From contig CAMPKC010000017.1 in the NCBI GenBank assembly GCA_946887045.1, positions 1 to 64,000 on the forward strand: a stretch of DNA of 64,000 nt, given 5' to 3'. This document shows positions 60,854 through 64,000 of this stretch, piece by piece (the stretch's first letter is position 1; each line of letters opens with the position of its first letter). The position numbers and the translations under genes are program-made. The notes beneath the pieces were generated by a model that was not told the DNA's origin, did not search any database, and was given only the letters and a program-made list of their open reading frames with translations. This DNA is from an uncultured Sphingobacteriaceae bacterium. GTDB taxonomy: Bacteria > Bacteroidota > Bacteroidia > Sphingobacteriales > Sphingobacteriaceae.

Positions 60854-61450
60854 TTAAGATCTGCTTACATATTTATTGCCTTTGATGTAAAAGCGCCAAG
60901 GAATGCTTTTATAAGGCTCTTCAATATTTAAACCTATCCTGGGACAAGAAATTATAGATTCGGCGGGTATTTGCAGACCTTTTTCTTCAATCCATATCTG
61001 GTCACCCACTAGCGAAACCCCGTTATACGTTTTCTTTAAACCCAAGGCTTTTGCCAAAGCACCCGGCCCTTTGCACAAACGCCGATCATCATCGTCAAAA
61101 CCTCTTCGCAGGCGCATCGTCTCCAATCCAACTGTCGGCTCCATGGCTCTGATCAGTATTGCATGAGAGTCTCCTTCTCTGCCGGTTACGATGTTTAGCA
61201 TGTCGTGGATTCCATAACAGATATACATATACACTACACCACCTTCCGAATACATTATTTCGTTTCGCTGGGTGCGCCTGTGATTGTATGCGTGCGAACC
61301 CATATCTTCCGGCCCGCGATAAGCTTCAGTTTCGACAATGACACCTCCGGTGAGTTCGCCCTCTATAAAAGTAAAAAGATGTTTTCCCAGTAGTTTTTCT
61401 GAAAGTAAAACAACATCATTGTTCTGATAAAATGTTATTGGAAGTTTCAT
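60854..61450 (-). CDS. DNA-3-methyladenine glycosylase (AAG/MPG type)
   Basis: 198 residues from the ATG at 61450; a TTG six codons upstream is less likely. Family features are VIVETEAYRGPEDMGSHAYNHRRTQRNEIMY (catalytic Glu), GVVYMYICYGIHDMLNIVT and LCKGPGALAKALGL. It removes alkylated purines from DNA to start base excision repair. A single gene, divergent from the peptidase gene. Confidence 0.93.
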   Translation of the reverse strand: MKLPITFYQNNDVVLLSEKLLGKHLFTFIEGELTGGVIVETEAYRGPEDMGSHAYNHRRTQRNEIMYSEGGVVYMYICYGIHDMLNIVTGREGDSHAILIRAMEPTVGLETMRLRRGFDDDDRRLCKGPGALAKALGLKKTYNGVSLVGDQIWIEEKGLQIPAESIISCPRIGLNIEEPYKSIPWRFYIKGNKYVSRS

Positions 61451-61586
61451 GATTCGGATCAATAACAAAATTTATCCTCTTCTGTTGATTTGTTTAGTAA
61501 TTTCGAATAAATCAGCCGTAAGACTACGTTGTAATATTAGAAATCTATGGTAATTTAGAATCCTCTGTTTCGTTGAACATTTAAGT

Positions 61587-63638
61587 ATGAGATATAAATA
61601 TTTATTAGCGTCGGCCTTAAGCATCGGATGCTTGAGTATTAACCAATTTCCTTCCCTTGCGCAGGAAAAAGCAAAAGATAAACCATTTAAAGTAACAGCA
61701 GAATCTTTTGCCGATCTGCAAGTTCTGCGCTACCAGGTTCCAGGGTTTGATGGACTAAGCCTGCAGCAAAAAAAATTGGCTTACTATTTATCAGAGGCAG
61801 CTTTATCCGGTCGGGACATAATTTATGATCAAAGCGGAAAATACAATCTGCTGGTACGTAAAACGATAGAAAATATCTACAGCACCTACAAAGGCGACAG
61901 AAGCTCGGAAGACTGGAATAAGTTTAAAACTTATGCGGGACGTTTTTGGTTCAGTAACGGCAGCCATCATCATTACGGAAATGAGAAGTTCATTCCTGAG
62001 CATTCGTACGCTTATTTTTCTAAACTGGTACTTAATTCTAATTTAAAGGGATTTCCCTTAAATAAGTCCGAGACTATTGCTGCCTTTCTTTTAAGGATTA
62101 AACCTATTGTTTTCGATCCAAAGTTTCAACCCAAATTGGTTGATCTGTCGCCAAACACTGATAATGTGGTTGCATCATCAAATAACTTTTATGAGGGTGT
62201 TACGCAAAAGGAGGTTGAAAATTATTACGCACAGTTTGACACCAAAGGCAATGCGCCATCATGGGGATTAAACACCAAGGTGCTTAAACAAAATGGAAAA
62301 GTGATTGAAAAAACCTGGAAGGTTGGCGGAATGTACAGTGCGGCTATAGAAAAAATAGTTTTTTGGCTGGAGAAAGCAATTCCATTTGCCGAGAATGACA
62401 AACAGAAAGATGCCTTACAGAAACTTGTTAAGTATTACCGTTCGGGTAATTTAAAGGATTTTGATGAATATAACATCGCCTGGGTAAGTGATACAGCTTC
62501 CCGCATTGACGTGATTAACGGGTTTATCGAAGTGTATAAAGACGCTATAGGTAAAAAAGGAAGTTTTGAAAGTGTGGTCTCATTAAAAGATCTGGAGGCT
62601 ACAAAGAGAATTAAAGCCATTGCAGACAAGGCGCAATGGTTTGAAGATAATTCTCCTTTAATGCCCGAACATAAAAAGAAGACGGTAAAAGGAATTACCG
62701 CAAAAGCCATTACAGTAATCATGGAATCGGGAGATGCAGCTCCTTCTACCCCTATCGGGATTAATCTTCCGAATGCCGACTGGATTCGCAAAGAACATGG
62801 GTCAAAGTCTGTTTCATTAAGCAATATTGTTCATGCATATAATTTGAGCAGTGCGAACAGCGGTGTTCTGGATGAGTTCGCACTAGATTCCAGCGTCATC
62901 AATCGGATACGTAAGTATGGCAGTTTGTCTTCGGACCTTCATACAGATATGCACGAATGTATAGGACACGCGTCGGGACAAATTAATCCGGGAGTAGAAA
63001 ATACCGACAAAACTCTAAAAAACTATGCATCCACATTAGAAGAGGCTCGTGCCGATTTAGTGGCGCTGTATTTTATAATGGACCCTAAGCTGATAGAAAT
63101 TGGTGTAATGCCTTCACTCGAAGTTGGCAAAGCAGAATACGACAGTTACATTATGAATGGTTTAATTACGCAGCTAACACGACTAAAACCTGGTGATAAT
63201 TTGGAACAAGCACATATGCGTAACCGGCAGTTAAATTCATTATGGGTTTATGAAAAAGGCAAAGCCGATAAGGTCCTTGAATATGTTAAGAAAAACGGTA
63301 AAACCTACACAAAAATCAACGATTACAATAAGCTGCGTTTCTTATTCGGACAATTACTTAGGGAAATACAACGCATAAAATCTGAGGGTGACTACGAAGC
63401 AGGAAAAAGTCTGGTTGAAAATTTCGGTGTAAAAGTTGATCAAAACTTATTAAAAGAGGTATTAGCGCGATATTCTAAGCTAAATGTAAAACCTTATAAG
63501 GGATTTATACAGCCTAAGCTTGTTCCGGTTATGAACGGAACAGAAATTACCGATGTGCATGTAACTTATCCTAACTCATTTTATGACCAAATGATAGAAT
63601 ATGGAAAAAAGTATTCCTTTTTACCGGTAATGAATTAA
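61587..63638 (+). CDS. dipeptidyl peptidase III-like zinc metallopeptidase (M49)
   Basis: 683 residues with a signal peptide (MRYKYLLASALSIGCLSINQ), so exported. The zinc motif is HECIGH at residues 456-461, the hexapeptide variant of the M49 HELLGH, and the second motif is EEARAD at about 485-490. The long N-terminal domain (DLQVLRYQVPGFDGLSLQQKKLAYYLSEAAL) is also typical. M49 enzymes release dipeptides from the N-termini of short peptides; here the site is periplasmic. Confidence 0.93.
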   Translation: MRYKYLLASALSIGCLSINQFPSLAQEKAKDKPFKVTAESFADLQVLRYQVPGFDGLSLQQKKLAYYLSEAALSGRDIIYDQSGKYNLLVRKTIENIYSTYKGDRSSEDWNKFKTYAGRFWFSNGSHHHYGNEKFIPEHSYAYFSKLVLNSNLKGFPLNKSETIAAFLLRIKPIVFDPKFQPKLVDLSPNTDNVVASSNNFYEGVTQKEVENYYAQFDTKGNAPSWGLNTKVLKQNGKVIEKTWKVGGMYSAAIEKIVFWLEKAIPFAENDKQKDALQKLVKYYRSGNLKDFDEYNIAWVSDTASRIDVINGFIEVYKDAIGKKGSFESVVSLKDLEATKRIKAIADKAQWFEDNSPLMPEHKKKTVKGITAKAITVIMESGDAAPSTPIGINLPNADWIRKEHGSKSVSLSNIVHAYNLSSANSGVLDEFALDSSVINRIRKYGSLSSDLHTDMHECIGHASGQINPGVENTDKTLKNYASTLEEARADLVALYFIMDPKLIEIGVMPSLEVGKAEYDSYIMNGLITQLTRLKPGDNLEQAHMRNRQLNSLWVYEKGKADKVLEYVKKNGKTYTKINDYNKLRFLFGQLLREIQRIKSEGDYEAGKSLVENFGVKVDQNLLKEVLARYSKLNVKPYKGFIQPKLVPVMNGTEITDVHVTYPNSFYDQMIEYGKKYSFLPVMN

Positions 63639-63651
63639 AAAAGCATTAGTA

Positions 63652-63675
63652 GAAGTGGCGAGTCCAGCCACTTTC
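63652..63675 (+). terminator. weak hairpin after the M49 peptidase gene
   Basis: GAAGTGGC (63652-63659) with GCCACTT/TC (63667-63675), one bulge, 13 nt past the stop codon. No clear T-run. Confidence 0.35.
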
Positions 63676-63835
63676 TATTAATCTTTAGAGCACAAAACAG
63701 CATTTTTAAGATCTCTTAGAAAAGCAGATTTATGAATCTCGCTAACTGCTTTTGTCAACGTGGTTTTGAGGACTACCCCTCCGGAAACTTTTAAATATGA
63801 ATATTTACTTTTTAGAAATTATAAATCTATACATC

Positions 63836-64000
63836 ATGCGCCCATTTTTAAGTTTAATTTATTTAGCCATTTTATTTACAACTCTGCAATCCTGCTCGGT
63901 AGTGAGACACCAAAAACCGCTGCAAGTATTACTGATAACCGGTGGCTGCTGCCATAATTACCCATTTCAAACACAAAAATTGCAGGAGGGGCTTGCCAAG
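63836..64000 (+). CDS. ThuA-like lipoprotein, 5' end, cut by window edge
   Basis: From the ATG at 63836: MRPFLSLIYLAILFTTLQSC (lipoprotein signal, Cys20), then SVVRHQKPLQVLLITGGCCH and NYPFQTQKLQEGLAK running off the right edge. The VLLITGGCCHNY start matches the ThuA (trehalose-utilisation-like) glutamine-amidotransferase fold, in which ITGGxxH(D/N)Y is typical. About 55 residues are visible. Function in this context is unknown. Confidence 0.8.
   Translation, partial: MRPFLSLIYLAILFTTLQSCSVVRHQKPLQVLLITGGCCHNYPFQTQKLQEGLAK

Noticed and set aside
63760..63957. 65-codon plus-strand frame at the right edge
   Set aside because: Out of frame with the clear ThuA-like lipoprotein that starts at 63836; no recognisable features.
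1..64000. tRNA, rRNA, CRISPR array or insertion sequence
   Set aside because: No cloverleaf-like segment, no regular 28-37 bp repeats with spacers, and no transposase or terminal-repeat pair was seen by eye; a tRNAscan or CRISPR finder run would be the decisive check.

Overview
The window looks like a chromosomal segment of a Bacteroidota bacterium, most likely Sphingobacteriaceae (Pedobacter/Mucilaginibacter-like). The reasons are an AT-leaning base composition, many lipoproteins and OmpA/OMPP1-type outer-membrane proteins, Bacteroidota families (DUF4142, DUF2027-Smr, DUF763, long UbiD), little sign of Shine-Dalgarno sequences, and repeated -7 promoter boxes of the form TAnnTTTG. No rRNA, tRNA, CRISPR array, prophage or insertion sequence was recognised. 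Genes are closely packed on both strands, in short operons separated by hairpin terminators.

Layout. 0-6.4 kb: 5' part of a glycogen phosphorylase gene behind an SDR dehydrogenase, then surface lipoproteins (DUF4142, an Ig-like/haem protein, a TPR lipoprotein with an ICHxxPG-type insert, an azurin-like cupredoxin) and a degenerate BLUF protein. 6.6-8.6 kb: two group III truncated haemoglobins and a [2Fe-2S] ferredoxin in one tightly coupled operon. 8.8-15.9 kb: RF3 (prfC), prolyl-tRNA synthetase, outer-membrane proteins and a receiver-only response regulator. 15.9-21.7 kb: a DNA repair/topology block (LigD, a small DUF3606 protein, topoisomerase III, a WalJ-like MBL hydrolase). 21.8-22.1 kb: two tandem promoter-terminator units that could encode tiny RNAs. 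22-34 kb: PRC-barrel protein, UbiD, PAP2 phosphatase, FRG-domain protein, DUF2027-Smr protein, DUF763, PrmC, RibD, AroQ and XerD. 34-43 kb: a conserved protein of unknown function, Hsp20, thioesterase, MgtC, a GlcD-type oxidase, FolB, a SCO/cytochrome c/SemiSWEET cluster, a degenerate DEAD-box helicase and a fructosamine kinase. 43-56 kb: LepA, FolD, an LTA-synthase-like protein, a GT4 glycosyltransferase, a DUF6364/PIN toxin-antitoxin pair, a Rieske protein, QueE, an OmpA/PD40 protein and AlaS. 56-64 kb: a WYL regulator, a DUF421 protein with a zinc-ribbon tail, small membrane proteins and lipoproteins, a 3-methyladenine glycosylase, a DPP III-like peptidase and the start of a ThuA-like lipoprotein.

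Most of this is core chromosome. The most interesting signals are: (1) a recurring layout in which the -7 box ends 3-8 nt before the start codon, which suggests leaderless mRNAs; (2) the two tandem micro-transcription units near 22 kb; (3) the haemoglobin pair plus ferredoxin operon, with a perfect palindrome in its long leader; and (4) several degenerate or fused proteins (BLUF without its flavin-contact Asn and Gln, a helicase with altered DEAD motifs, DUF421 plus a rubredoxin-like tail). Family names come from recognising motifs by eye; no database search was run.
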